Source: Planctomycetaceae bacterium
GTDB taxonomy: Bacteria > Planctomycetota > Planctomycetia > Pirellulales > Pirellulaceae
DNA length: 33,388 nt
Direction: 5' to 3'
Assembly (NCBI GenBank): GCA_947463915.1
Contig: CANHVO010000027.1
Span: forward strand, 1 to 33,388
The stretch's first letter is position 1. Each line of letters opens with the position of its first letter. The notes beneath the pieces were generated by a model. The model saw nothing but the letters and a program-made list of their open reading frames with translations, ran no database searches and was not told the origin of the DNA. This document shows, in pieces, positions 17,522 to 26,951 of the stretch. A program made the translations under genes and the position numbers.

Positions 17522-19873
17522 ATGAAACTACCGACTCTATTAACGTTTGTTTTACTCGCAATCGTCCCGCAATTCGGCTTCGCGCAAAAGCCCAAGGCCA
17601 CACCCGAAAACGTTGCGGCAGCTATCGAAAAATGCGTGACTTTTTTGTCACTGGCGCAAATCAAAGGGGGGGAAAGAAACGGTTCTTGGTTTGGTTCCGA
17701 CAATGTAAAGGAATATGGGACTGGCCAAACGTCGTTGGTTACTTTGGCTCTCCTTAGTGCCGGCAAAACTCCTAAGTCATCGGAAGTCAGCTTAGCACTC
17801 AACTATATTCGGGATAAAGTACCTCGAAAGACATACGAAGCTGCTTTGAAGGTCATGGTCCTGTGTGCCGCTGAGCCCAACAAAAGCAAAGACCAAATCC
17901 AAAAGACGGTGAATTGGCTTTGTCGAACACAATTGCAGAACGGTGGCTGGACGTACGGCGAAAACGGAGGCTCAGGCGACGAATCCAATGCCCAGTTTGC
18001 CGTGTTGGCCCTTTGGGAAGCAAGCAAAATCGGAATCTTCAGTACGGAGCCAAACAGGAAGTCAGAGGATGTATTTAACGGATGCGCTGCCTATTGGCTT
18101 AATCAAAAAAAAGGGGCCGTTTGGGGATACAGCGGTAGCGGTCCAACGGCAAGCATGACCTGTGCGGGAATCGCATCCATGATCATTCTGCAAGATGCTT
18201 CGGCCAATTTGGATGCCTATGCAGATAAAAATCAGGTGCATTGTTGCGGCCTGAAAGAAGAGCCCAAAAGAAACGAGCCCTCGTTCAACCTTTCTGAATC
18301 AATGGACGCTTTGGGCCAACGATTTGCCGTCACTCACAATAACGGTGCGACGGGTTGGACCTTTTACTATCTCTATGCACTGGAACGTGTCGGGCGATTG
18401 ACTGGCCAACGACTCATCGGAACGCATGATTGGTACCGCGAGGGAGCTGAATTCATGATTGCATCGCAACAGCTCGGCGGCTCATTTCAAGATACCAATC
18501 TGGATAACATCTCTTCCACGGCCATGGCACTTTTGTTTCTTAGCAAAGGCAAGCGTCAAGTCGTTGTCGGACACCTGCAATTTGGCAATGACGACGATTG
18601 GCGACATCACCGGCGTTCTGTGCAGAATCTCACAGGACACATCGAATCGGTTTGGAAGCGTGAACTTGCATGGCAATCGGTTCAACTCGAAAAGGCAACG
18701 CTGAAGGATTTGCTTGAGACACCAGTCCTTTTCATCAGTGGCTCGCGTGAGTTCAAACTCAACGACAATCAGCGAAAGATGCTCAAAGAATACGTTGAGC
18801 AAAACGGTTTTATCTTCGCCGAAGCCTGCAATGGCGAAGGCTGCAACGGGGCCGAGTTTGAACGTTCGTTCCGAAGCGAAATGGAGAAAATTTTCGACAA
18901 GCCAATGCAGAAGCTACCTCCGTCTCACCCCCTTTGGTCCGCTGAAACCAAGGTTGATCCAAATGCCTTGCCAAAAGATTTTTGGCTCTACGGTGTTGAA
19001 GCATGCTGCCGAACAAGCGTGGTGTTTTCACCGATAAGCTTATCCTGTCGCTGGGAGCTATCTCGCCCCTACGGCATTGCGAAAAAGTATAGCCCATCGG
19101 TGGATGCCGATATTCAGAACGCCGTCAAAATCGGAGTCAACGTAGCGGCTTACGCAACTGGCCGAGAACTAAAAGACAAATTGGATGCGGTTCAAATCGT
19201 CCAGTCCCAATCGAATCGTCCACCGCTGGATCGCGGCTCGCTCGCGATCGGCAAGATCATGCATAGCGGAGGATCGGACGACGCGAGCAAGGCTGTATCG
19301 AACTTGCTCGAGGTATACCACAATTGGACGCTTGCCCTGGTCGAAAAAAAGACGCCTATGGTTTCGCTGGCAAGCGACGAGACGCAGAAGTATCCGCTTC
19401 TGTACATTCACGGCCGCAACAACTTTTCGTTCACGGAAACGGAAGCTGCTGGATTGCGAAAGCACTTTGAAACAGGCGGGTTCGTCATGGGAGACTCGAT
19501 TTGCGCTTCAGCGGATTTTACGGCAAGCGTTCGCAAAGAGTTTGCCAAAGCCTTGCCGGATTCGACTTGGCGGACACTTGATCCTAAACATCCGATAATG
19601 CTTCGGAATGCGTTCGGCAGTTTTGACTTGGGCAGTGTTTCGCTTGTCGACCCGTCGAATCCTAGTTCTGACATCAAGCAAGCGAAACGAGAGGGACCGG
19701 CAGAAATCTTTGCTCTTGAATGGAAAGGGCGAATCGTCATGCTCTTTTCACCAAACGATTTGAGCTGCGCGATGGAAACCAAACACTCGATGCAGTGTCG
19801 AGGCTACGTTCGCGAAAACGCATTTCAAATTGGATTCAACATGATTTTGTTCGGACTGGGTTTGGGGGGCTAG
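17522..19873 (+). CDS. Exported DUF4159 protein with prenyltransferase-like helical domain
   Basis: This large exported protein is of unknown function. The ATG at 17522 gives a good signal peptide (MKLPTLLTFVLLAIVPQFGF, then AQ). In-frame ATGs at 17504 and 17450 exist; the last lies inside repeat sequence and is unlikely. Residues 25-350 show repeated helical motifs of the alpha/alpha toroid type (TVNWLCRTQLQNGGWTYGEN, then AQFAVLALWEASKIG). Two DUF4159-like segments follow: TPVLFISGSREFKLNDNQRK with FIFAEACNGEGC, and YPLLYIHGRNNFSFTETEA with GFVMGDSICAS. The combination is common in Planctomycetota. The length is about 783 residues, and the gene appears monocistronic. Confidence 0.85.
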   Translation: MKLPTLLTFVLLAIVPQFGFAQKPKATPENVAAAIEKCVTFLSLAQIKGGERNGSWFGSDNVKEYGTGQTSLVTLALLSAGKTPKSSEVSLALNYIRDKVPRKTYEAALKVMVLCAAEPNKSKDQIQKTVNWLCRTQLQNGGWTYGENGGSGDESNAQFAVLALWEASKIGIFSTEPNRKSEDVFNGCAAYWLNQKKGAVWGYSGSGPTASMTCAGIASMIILQDASANLDAYADKNQVHCCGLKEEPKRNEPSFNLSESMDALGQRFAVTHNNGATGWTFYYLYALERVGRLTGQRLIGTHDWYREGAEFMIASQQLGGSFQDTNLDNISSTAMALLFLSKGKRQVVVGHLQFGNDDDWRHHRRSVQNLTGHIESVWKRELAWQSVQLEKATLKDLLETPVLFISGSREFKLNDNQRKMLKEYVEQNGFIFAEACNGEGCNGAEFERSFRSEMEKIFDKPMQKLPPSHPLWSAETKVDPNALPKDFWLYGVEACCRTSVVFSPISLSCRWELSRPYGIAKKYSPSVDADIQNAVKIGVNVAAYATGRELKDKLDAVQIVQSQSNRPPLDRGSLAIGKIMHSGGSDDASKAVSNLLEVYHNWTLALVEKKTPMVSLASDETQKYPLLYIHGRNNFSFTETEAAGLRKHFETGGFVMGDSICASADFTASVRKEFAKALPDSTWRTLDPKHPIMLRNAFGSFDLGSVSLVDPSNPSSDIKQAKREGPAEIFALEWKGRIVMLFSPNDLSCAMETKHSMQCRGYVRENAFQIGFNMILFGLGLGG

Positions 19874-19994
19874 ACCGGATGATTCACAACTGAGCCGCAG
19901 GCGTTACCAGCCGCGAGATTGTTCTCGGCGTTAGCTTCGGCTTGTCTTACAGGGATTTAAATTCATCCTCTCTCGGGGAGGGGCGGGCCCACTC

Positions 19995-20108
19995 CTGGAA
20001 ACATGTTTCCAAGGAGTTTACCTAAGAAACTCATTGCTCGGGAGGCCACCGCTGTAAACACGTTTCCAACGAGTTTACCTAGGCAATTCATTGCTCGGGA
20101 GGGTGAGG
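19995..20108. repeat. 57-bp tandem duplication
   Basis: Units at 19995-20051 and 20052-20108 share aaaca, gtttccaa, gagtttacct and attgctcgggagg blocks. Each has an internal palindrome around ggaaacatgtttcc or its variant. This is intergenic and non-coding. Confidence 0.75.
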
Positions 20109-20157
20109 CTCCTGCCGAACCTTTGTACCGTTAGCTCGGCAGGAGCCTCGCCCTCCC
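20097..20157. repeat. 22-bp hairpin between DUF4159 and oxidoreductase genes
   Basis: The arms 20097-20118 and 20136-20157 (gggagggtgaggctcctgcc in the left arm) pair with one G-U type mismatch around a 17-nt loop and are followed by ttt. It may act as a weak terminator for the upstream gene. The remainder of the gap to 20331 shows no gene. Confidence 0.7.
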
Positions 20158-20331
20158 TTTGGTTTTCAATGGAATTGACTTTGCAAAGATGTTTACAACG
20201 GTGGGTTCGGGCCGTTTGCGCGGGGAGTACGGCTTTTGAATTGGGTCGGGTTCTCGTAAGATATTGAGTTCGCGAGACACACGGTGCGTTGCAACTGCTC
20301 CATTTTCTACCCGGACACAGGACCTCAATAG

Positions 20332-21360
20332 ATGATACGAGTCGGCTTGGTTGGTATTGGATTCATGGGTTGGATCCATCAGCTTGCGTACCGGCGTAGC
20401 AACGCCGCTAGACTCGCGGCTTTCTGCTCAACCGATGCCAAAAAGCGGACGGGCGATTGGCGGGGAATTCAAGGAAACTTTGGGCCGCCGGGCGATCAGA
20501 TTTCGTTGGACGGAATCGAGGTCTTTGAAACGCTCGAGACGATGGTCCGTTCTCCGAACATTGATGTCGTCGACATCTGTTTGCCACCGCACTTGCACAC
20601 CGATGCGGCAATTATGGCGTTGGAAAATGGCAAGGATGTTTTGTGCGAGAAGCCGCTTGCTTTGGACGCAGAAGATTGTTTTCGGATCATGGATACCGCC
20701 AAGCGATTGAATCGGATGGTAATGGTAGCCCATGTGTTGCCGTACATGGGGGCCTTTGCTTATGCGACGGAGATCGTGGCAAAGAAAACATACGGTGCGC
20801 CGATTGGAGGCTACTTCAAGCGAATCATTTCCGATCCGACTTGGATACCCGATTTCTATGCCAAGGACAAAGTAGGCGGACCGCTTGTGGATTTGCACGT
20901 GCATGATTTGCATTGGATTCAGTTGCTTTTTGGTAAGCCGGTGGGAGTCCATGCTGTCGGCCGGATGCGGGGAGATGTCGCCAAATTTGCGCATGTTATC
21001 TACGACTTTGGGAAAGCCGACGTCGCTGTTTCGAGTAGCTCGGGGGTGATTGATGGTCCGGGGCGCCCCTTTACGCATGGTTTTGAGTTGCATTTAGAGA
21101 ACGCGACACTTCAGCATGAGTTTGCAGCCTTTAGCGATTCAGCGGAAACGATGCCGCTAAAAATTGTGACTCGAGACGGCCACGTGATTCGCCCGGAGCT
21201 GCCAGCGAGCGATGATGTCGACGCTTTTGTGGCCGAAATCGATGATATGGCCGAAAGTGTACGAACACGGATTGTCGCGCCTCGATTGGATGGCATGCTT
21301 GCGGCGCAGGCGGTGGATTTGGCGATTACCATACAAGAGCAGCTTGCCAAGAAGCCTTAA
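20332..21360 (+). CDS. Gfo/Idh/MocA family oxidoreductase
   Basis: This is an NAD(P)-dependent sugar or polyol dehydrogenase-type protein with 342 residues. The N-terminal Rossmann motif is VGLVGIGFMG, the family motif CEKPLAL follows near residue 105, and the C-terminal domain has GGPLVDLHVHDLHWIQLLFG, which supplies the His/Asp pair usual in the active site. The start ATG is the first residue of the Rossmann strand. The substrate cannot be told. Planctomycetes carry many members, probably for catabolism of unusual sugars. No linked sugar genes are present. Confidence 0.9.
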   Translation: MIRVGLVGIGFMGWIHQLAYRRSNAARLAAFCSTDAKKRTGDWRGIQGNFGPPGDQISLDGIEVFETLETMVRSPNIDVVDICLPPHLHTDAAIMALENGKDVLCEKPLALDAEDCFRIMDTAKRLNRMVMVAHVLPYMGAFAYATEIVAKKTYGAPIGGYFKRIISDPTWIPDFYAKDKVGGPLVDLHVHDLHWIQLLFGKPVGVHAVGRMRGDVAKFAHVIYDFGKADVAVSSSSGVIDGPGRPFTHGFELHLENATLQHEFAAFSDSAETMPLKIVTRDGHVIRPELPASDDVDAFVAEIDDMAESVRTRIVAPRLDGMLAAQAVDLAITIQEQLAKKP

Positions 21361-21465
21361 CAAATCACTGGACCGGAGATTTGCAAGTGACGACTCGACC
21401 CCTCTTCCCGGCCCTCTCTCCCCGAAACGGCGACGCCATGAAGCAGTTTCTGCCGCCAGAACTCT

Positions 21466-21558
21466 GCTTTTTTGTAGCGAAAGCCGTCAAGACTTTCGGC
21501 TGCATCGCCCAAACGACCGAAACTCTTGACGAGTTTCGCTACAGAATGCTTCACAGCG
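21466..21558 (-). repeat. MITE-like palindromic repeat, copy 2 (inverted)
   Basis: This copy lies in the opposite orientation to 17338-17430 and is about 85-90% alike by eye. It is immediately 5' of the HExxH peptidase gene. Its end, agaatgcttcacagcg, contains the first plausible in-frame ATG (21546) of that gene. Confidence 0.8.
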
Positions 21559-22910
21559 TTGCGGTAACGTGGCGAGGGGGAGAAAATGACATCGCATTCG
21601 CTCGATTCCGATGGTCGCTGCGTCTAGCCGTTTCTTTCATGGCTTTCACTTTGATGTCGCATTCTGCTTTATCGCAAGTTGTGGATCGCAACGAGCAGGG
21701 TTTGTACGAGTTAAAGTCTCCGAGACTGACCCTGGTTACGGATATTCCCATCGACGATGAACTCAAGAGTTGGCCAGGCTTAGTTGAGCAAAGCTTGAAA
21801 CAATGGCAACTCTATTTCGACGTTAGTGAAGAGCGATTGGCCGGATTGAAGGTGCACGCCACATTGATTGGTGATCGACCTGGACTTACGAAGCTTGGCA
21901 TGTTGGATGGGGTGCCAGGTTTTGATGAAGGGTATCAGCACGGGAATCGCATCTATGTTCGCGAGCAGCCGACGATCTATTTCCGCCGTCATTTGTTCCT
22001 CCATGAGTTGACCCACTGGATTGTGTGGGAGCTGTATGGCGGTGGCGGTTCGCCTTGGTTTATGGAGGGGATGGCCGAGATGCAGGCAACTCATTTGATG
22101 AGCGGCGGAAAGCTAATGCTATGCATGATACCTGCTTCTAAGGAGCAAGTATCGGGCTGGGGGAGATTGAGGATAGTCCGTGAGACCCTAGAGCGAGGCG
22201 AAGCACCAACGCTTACTCAGATTCTCGCGTATGGAGATGAACGCGAGGATCATGTTATACGCTACTCCTGGAGTTGGGCTGCATGTGTCTTTTTCACGAA
22301 TCATCCCAAGTACGGTCCTATGTTGCGAAACTTGTATCGTCAAAAACTGGACTACTCTCTCGCCTTGTCGCGAAATTTCAGGGAGCTGCTTGCGAGCGAT
22401 TGGGAGAATGTCCAAGTGGACTGGAACGCGTTTGTTTCCGATTTGGATTTCGGTTACGACATCGCAAGGTCGACAGTAAATCGAAGCTCAGGGGTAACGG
22501 CGAAAGCACTACGACCAGGGGAGTCCATTCGGCTCGAACTGGCGTCGGACCGTGGCTGGCAAGCAACCGGGATTTTGCTGGAAGAGGATACTTCGGCTCA
22601 AATCAAGTGCAGTGGAAATTTTCAGATGATGCGACCAGTCCAGGGCGAACCGACAACCTGGAACGTTGAACCGAACGGTATCACTTTTCAATTTTATCGA
22701 GGAAACCCTTTGGGCTCGGTTATGGCGAGTGTTGTGAGTTCGCATGAGCCTGAGCAAACAAAACGTTGGGAAACGCAACGAGTCGGACTTGAAATAACTC
22801 TGACTCCCGTGAAAAAAGGGGAGTTGTATTTGAAGATCAATGAACCATCGAAGGGGTTATCGGACAACGAAGGCAGGATTTCTGTCGAGATTTCTGTCAC
22901 GAAACCGTAG
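21546..22910 (+). CDS. Exported HExxH peptidase, peptidase MA-like
   Basis: This is a probable secreted zinc metallopeptidase of about 454 residues. The zinc motif is HELTH (H153, E154, H157 from this start), and WFMEGMAEMQ supplies the third ligand, E174, as in gluzincins of the peptidase MA group. A signal-like stretch (RWSLRLAVSFMAFTLMSHSA) ends at LSQ. No in-frame ATG precedes this stretch closely: the ATG at 21546 lies in the MITE-like repeat and the next in-frame ATG (21639) would remove the basic n-region. A purine-rich Shine-Dalgarno-like run is followed by an out-of-frame ATG at 21587. The start is therefore uncertain. The C-terminal 150 residues look beta-rich. Substrate unknown. 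Confidence 0.75.
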   Translation: MLHSVAVTWRGGENDIAFARFRWSLRLAVSFMAFTLMSHSALSQVVDRNEQGLYELKSPRLTLVTDIPIDDELKSWPGLVEQSLKQWQLYFDVSEERLAGLKVHATLIGDRPGLTKLGMLDGVPGFDEGYQHGNRIYVREQPTIYFRRHLFLHELTHWIVWELYGGGGSPWFMEGMAEMQATHLMSGGKLMLCMIPASKEQVSGWGRLRIVRETLERGEAPTLTQILAYGDEREDHVIRYSWSWAACVFFTNHPKYGPMLRNLYRQKLDYSLALSRNFRELLASDWENVQVDWNAFVSDLDFGYDIARSTVNRSSGVTAKALRPGESIRLELASDRGWQATGILLEEDTSAQIKCSGNFQMMRPVQGEPTTWNVEPNGITFQFYRGNPLGSVMASVVSSHEPEQTKRWETQRVGLEITLTPVKKGELYLKINEPSKGLSDNEGRISVEISVTKP

Positions 22911-23374
22911 GTCGCTCTGGTGTCTGGGTGGGACAACGAAAAAGATTTTATTAGGCTCAATACATGTGTCTTTCACCGGGAAACGCAGTCAATGCTAGGT
23001 GGCGGCGGACGGCTCGACGTAGTGCGCCTGCTGTTTTTGCCGACTGAAATTTCCTCGATTATCACTGTGGCAAGGCTTCCAATCCCTGGACCTTGTGGCG
23101 GAGTCGGTTCATAATCCAGGATCGGCAGACGTTACGGATTGGGGCGAATTTGCGGGTTGCGAGATTTATCCCGACTGCTCTCAAAGTTAGTTCGAAACAA
23201 ACTTTTTCGTTGCCTGACTTGGGCATGAAGTTGACGTAGGCTTCGCCCAGACCCACCTCCCTGTCGCCAATCCACTCCTCCTATTGGTTTGCAGTTTGGC
23301 GGTTGGTTTGACTCCGAATCTGTCTTGAATTGGTAGTTTGGAAGTATCGTTTACAACCTTCTTGGAACAATCTA
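22911..23374. other. Gap without recognised gene
   Basis: These 464 nt between two + strand peptidase genes hold no credible reading frame and no strong repeat. The promoter of the metalloprotease gene should lie near its right end, but no clear consensus was seen. Confidence 0.5.
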
Positions 23375-26300
23375 ATGAAACTGGATCGTCGAATTGTGAT
23401 GCGATCTCTGACGCTGCTTGCGGCGTTTGGAGCGAGCTTCGTGCAGTGGCAAGTTGTTTCGGCACAAGATGCCGCGGCAGTACCCGTACCTGAGTATCCT
23501 CCTTTTGAAAAGGTTACGGAAGGATTTGTCAAAGCGGATTCCAAGTCTCCGGACAAGCAATCACTGTGTGGCATTTGGACCCGTGAAAAAGACGGACAGA
23601 TGCTTTTGGAATTGCCAAAGGACTTTGCTTCAAAGAAGTACTTCATTGCGTTGACCGTCAGCAGTGGCGACAAATACGCTGGCCTTCAGTCGAACGATTT
23701 TTATGTGTATTGGCGACAATACAACAAGCGTCTTGCGTTGATCGTCCCGAACATGGACATTCGGTCCAATGGTGAGCCGGAATCGAAGTCTTCCGTTAAA
23801 CGTTTGTTTACGGATACTGTCCTCTTGGACGTGCCAATCTTGACCATGGGCGCCCGCGGAGGCGGTCCAGTGATCGACGCAGATGCGTTCTTCGTTGGCA
23901 ATGCATCCAAATTCTTCGGCCCTTCGGTTCGAGTCCAAGATCTCCAGTTGATCAAGATTGCCAAGGCCAAGTCGTTTAGCAAGAACGCGGAAATTGCGTT
24001 TGAGGTTGTCGCGGCCGGTGGAAAGCTACAGACGCTTCACTTCTCGTTTAGCGAAGTGCCAGAAGATAACGGTTACCGACCACGAAAAGCCGATCAGCGA
24101 GTCGGTTACTTTTTGACGAACTACTCAGATTTGGGCAGCTACGATGAAGACAAGAAGCTTGTCCGTTACGTCACCCGATGGCGTCTAGAAAAGCGCGATC
24201 CTAGCCTAAAGATTAGCCCACCGGTCAAGCCGATTCGATTTTATATCGAGCACACCACTCCTGTTCGTTATCGCCGATGGGTTAAGCAAGGCATCGAATA
24301 CTGGAACAAGGCATTTGAGCAAATCGGTTTCTCAGACGCAGTCGAAGTTTTCTACCAGGACGCAAAGACTGGCGACAACATGGATCTCGATCCGGAAGAC
24401 GTTCAGTACAACTTCGTTCGCTGGCTCAACAATGATATCGGAACCGCAATCGGCCCAAGCCGCGTGCATCCGCTGACAGGCGAAATCCTCGATGCCGACA
24501 TCATTTTGACAGACGGCTGGATTCGTCACTTCAATTTCCAATACCATGACATGATGCCTGATCTGGCCATGGAAGGGATGAGTGCCGAAACGGTATCTTG
24601 GTTGGGATCACATCCAAACTGGGATCCCCGATTGCGACTCGCACCGAACTCGAATCGCGATCACTTGAAGAATTACTTTGCCAACCAATCGAAGCTTCCA
24701 TTCGGAGGACATCCGCTCACCAAAGTGGATTCAGCGTTGCTCGGCGATCAACCATTTGATGGACTCGTGGGTAGAACCAGCCAAGTGAACGGCTACTGCA
24801 GCGCTGCGGTAGGAAAGCAGATGGACATGGGTATGGCCCGTTTGGCATTCGATCTCTTTGACGACGAAGGCAACCTGCCAACTCAAGAACCTGCAAAGAA
24901 AGAGGAGCCGAAACCCGAAGAGCCGAAAAAGGTAGAGGGCGTTAAGGAAGAGCCAAAGAAGGAAGAACCAAAGAAAGAAGAGCCCAAGGTTGAAGAAAAG
25001 AAACCTGAAGCCAAAAAACCTGAGAAGGCTAAAGAAAACCTTTTGGATGGCATGCCCGAAGCGTTCATCGGACCGCTCTTGGCCGAACTTGTTGCACACG
25101 AATGCGGGCATACGCTCGGACTACGGCACAATTTCAAGGCTTCGAGCATCCACACGCTAAAGGAAATCAATTCCGAAGCGGTTAAGGGTAAGAAGACCGT
25201 CGCCGCATCGGTCATGGACTATTTGCCCATCAACATGCCGTACCAAATCGAAGGCGGAATCCAGGGCGATTATACGATGACTGGAATTGGCCCGTACGAC
25301 TTTTGGGCGATCGAGTATGGTTACACACCAGAGGAAGCCAAACTCGCTGAGATCCTCAAGCGAACGAGCGAACCCGAATTGCAATACGCAACCGACGAAG
25401 ATACCGGTGGGCCTGATCCATTGGCACGACGTTATGACTATAGCAAGGACCCATTGGATTACACCGAAAATCAAATGCGATTGGTCAAGCTGTATCGTTC
25501 GCGATTGCTAGACAAGTTCGTTAAGGATGGCGACAGTTGGGGCAAAGCAAGAAAGGGTTACGAACTAACTCTTGGCGAACAAATGAAATCCGTCAGCATG
25601 ATGGCTAATTGGGTTGGCGGTGCTTTTGTTAATCGCGACAAGAAGGGCGATCCAGGCAACCGCCGATCGCTTGTTCCTGTGCCTGCCGATCAACAGCGAC
25701 GTGCGTTGGCTTTCGTTTTCCAGAATGCTTTCCGAGACGAAGCGTTTGGTATCACTCAGCCCATCTTGGAGCGTTTGACCAATGACAAGTGGATCGACGA
25801 GGGCATGCGTTCGATGGGTGAGTCAACATTCCCAATTCACGATCGAATCCTTGGCTACCAAGCTTCGACATTGACGATGTTGATGAACCCGAGCACTTTG
25901 CGTCGTGTTTTTGATAACGAGTCGCTAGTACCGGCCGACCAGGATGCCGTTACGCTGCCTGAGTTGATGGACAAGCTTTATGCTGAGATTTGGTCTGAGT
26001 TGGATGCTAAGCCGGAAGGCGAAGTCACAGCGAGAAAGCCTCGAATCAGCTCGTGGCGTCGCAACTTGCAACGTGAGCATTTGGAGCGTTTGATCGACTT
26101 GGCTATTCCAAGTGATTCGAACGCGATTGCAAAGCCGGTCAAGGCACTTGCCCTGATGCAGCTTAAGGAGCTAAAGCGAAAGTTGGACGCGACCCTAGAA
26201 GGTCGAAATAGTTTAGACCCATACTCGCTAGCTCATTTGGCGGAAGCTCAGACACGGATTGCGAAAGCGATCGATGCGATCTATGTCTACAACATGCCGA

Positions 26301-26395
26301 CCAGCTTCGGCGGCGGTGGCGGTTCGTTTATTCTCTTTGGTCAAGACGGGCAACCGATCCAAGCCAAGGAAATCCCAGAACCCGACATGCCGTAG
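23375..26395 (+). CDS. Secreted zinc metalloprotease, metzincin type (DUF5117/DUF4953-like)
   Basis: This is a predicted secreted protease of about 1006 residues. The ATG at 23375 begins a signal peptide (MKLDRRIVMRSLTLLAAFGA, then cleavage near VSAQ). The N-terminal half resembles the DUF5117/DUF5118 region (FIALTVSSGDKYAGLQSNDF). The active site is HECGHTLGLRHN, giving the metzincin pattern HExxHxxGxxH with H575, E576, H579 and H585, followed by a Met-turn SVMDY at M614. A Lys/Glu/Pro-rich linker occupies about residues 505-554, directly before the catalytic helix, which is unusual. The C-terminal part is helical. The gene ends at a strong terminator and appears to be transcribed alone. Confidence 0.9.
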   Translation: MKLDRRIVMRSLTLLAAFGASFVQWQVVSAQDAAAVPVPEYPPFEKVTEGFVKADSKSPDKQSLCGIWTREKDGQMLLELPKDFASKKYFIALTVSSGDKYAGLQSNDFYVYWRQYNKRLALIVPNMDIRSNGEPESKSSVKRLFTDTVLLDVPILTMGARGGGPVIDADAFFVGNASKFFGPSVRVQDLQLIKIAKAKSFSKNAEIAFEVVAAGGKLQTLHFSFSEVPEDNGYRPRKADQRVGYFLTNYSDLGSYDEDKKLVRYVTRWRLEKRDPSLKISPPVKPIRFYIEHTTPVRYRRWVKQGIEYWNKAFEQIGFSDAVEVFYQDAKTGDNMDLDPEDVQYNFVRWLNNDIGTAIGPSRVHPLTGEILDADIILTDGWIRHFNFQYHDMMPDLAMEGMSAETVSWLGSHPNWDPRLRLAPNSNRDHLKNYFANQSKLPFGGHPLTKVDSALLGDQPFDGLVGRTSQVNGYCSAAVGKQMDMGMARLAFDLFDDEGNLPTQEPAKKEEPKPEEPKKVEGVKEEPKKEEPKKEEPKVEEKKPEAKKPEKAKENLLDGMPEAFIGPLLAELVAHECGHTLGLRHNFKASSIHTLKEINSEAVKGKKTVAASVMDYLPINMPYQIEGGIQGDYTMTGIGPYDFWAIEYGYTPEEAKLAEILKRTSEPELQYATDEDTGGPDPLARRYDYSKDPLDYTENQMRLVKLYRSRLLDKFVKDGDSWGKARKGYELTLGEQMKSVSMMANWVGGAFVNRDKKGDPGNRRSLVPVPADQQRRALAFVFQNAFRDEAFGITQPILERLTNDKWIDEGMRSMGESTFPIHDRILGYQASTLTMLMNPSTLRRVFDNESLVPADQDAVTLPELMDKLYAEIWSELDAKPEGEVTARKPRISSWRRNLQREHLERLIDLAIPSDSNAIAKPVKALALMQLKELKRKLDATLEGRNSLDPYSLAHLAEAQTRIAKAIDAIYVYNMPTSFGGGGGSFILFGQDGQPIQAKEIPEPDMP

Positions 26396-26424
26396 TTAGT
26401 AGACGAACGGTTGAGGAAATCACG

Positions 26425-26455
26425 AAAGGCCCTGCAAACTAGCAGGGCCTTTTTC
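26425..26455 (+). terminator. Rho-independent terminator of the metalloprotease gene
   Basis: AAAGGCCCTGC and GCAGGGCCTTT form an 11-bp stem with a 6-nt loop, followed by a T-rich tail. It lies 30 nt after the stop codon. It marks the end of the ordinary chromosomal segment, just before the repeat-rich array. Confidence 0.85.
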
Positions 26456-26464
26456 GTTCCGCCG

Positions 26465-26487
26465 TTGGTGTACCGGCTTCAGCCGGC
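26465..26487. repeat. Single arm of the gccggctgaagccggtacacc repeat
   Basis: This is an arm in the ttggtgtaccggcttcagcc orientation, the same family as 13434-13460 and 15622-15721. It is the last member of the left-hand repeat families before the array begins. Confidence 0.7.
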
Positions 26488-26530
26488 TGTTGCTGGCCAA
26501 AGAAGATGCAATCCTTTCAAAAGTGAACGA

Positions 26531-26570
26531 GTAATTCTCCGGCAGCACGTCGGTAAACGCATTCCAAATG
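26531..26570 (-). repeat. R2 sub-element, array boundary copy
   Basis: It begins gtaattctccggc and contains cggtaaacgcatt. About 34 of 40 positions match 33091-33130 without gaps. It is the leftmost member of the R2 family and lies only 75 nt beyond the metalloprotease terminator. Confidence 0.75.
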
Positions 26571-26610
26571 CAACTTATCTGGCCTAACTTGAGCCTACAT
26601 CCGCACGCGC

Positions 26611-26708
26611 GAGCCGCCGGATTCTGATCCGGTTGATTCCAAGCCCAGAGGGCAAGACATAGACAGCCAAAGAGAGCACCATTTGACGCGAGCTATCTGG
26701 ATGAGGCT
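26611..26708. repeat. 98-bp direct repeat, left copy
   Basis: It starts gagccgccggattctgat and aligns without gaps to 33289-33386, with 89 of 98 positions identical by eye. The two copies frame the accessory segment. Confidence 0.85.
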
Positions 26709-26775
26709 AAAAACTTGCTTGCTGATCATTCCGCTGAATATGCCTCGAATTACTACTTGAATATCACAATCATTG

Positions 26776-26859
26776 TGTCGCCCTCAGGGCTTTGCATTTT
26801 CGCGTTTGGGCACCGGCGGCTCACGCCGCCGGCAGAGAAGTATCGCCCGCCGGGCTGTC
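26776..26859 (-). repeat. Inverted relative of the right-hand repeat
   Basis: Read on the - strand, it carries agcccgg, ctctgccggcggcgtgagcc and agccctgagggcgaca blocks, in the same order as 33254-33335 but with an unrelated middle. A short open frame here (MCRPQGFAF...) is a by-product of the repeat. Confidence 0.7.
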
Positions 26860-26951
26860 TTACCGCGCAGTGCCTATCCGTTACTCAACATCCATAAGTC
26901 ACTCAGTGTCGCTCGGTTCACGCAAGGCAGGAACTCAGTTTTCGCAATCTG

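Noticed and set aside
23915-23940. ggttcgagtcc, like a tRNA T-arm
   Set aside because: It lies within the metalloprotease coding sequence, with no acceptor or anticodon stem around it.
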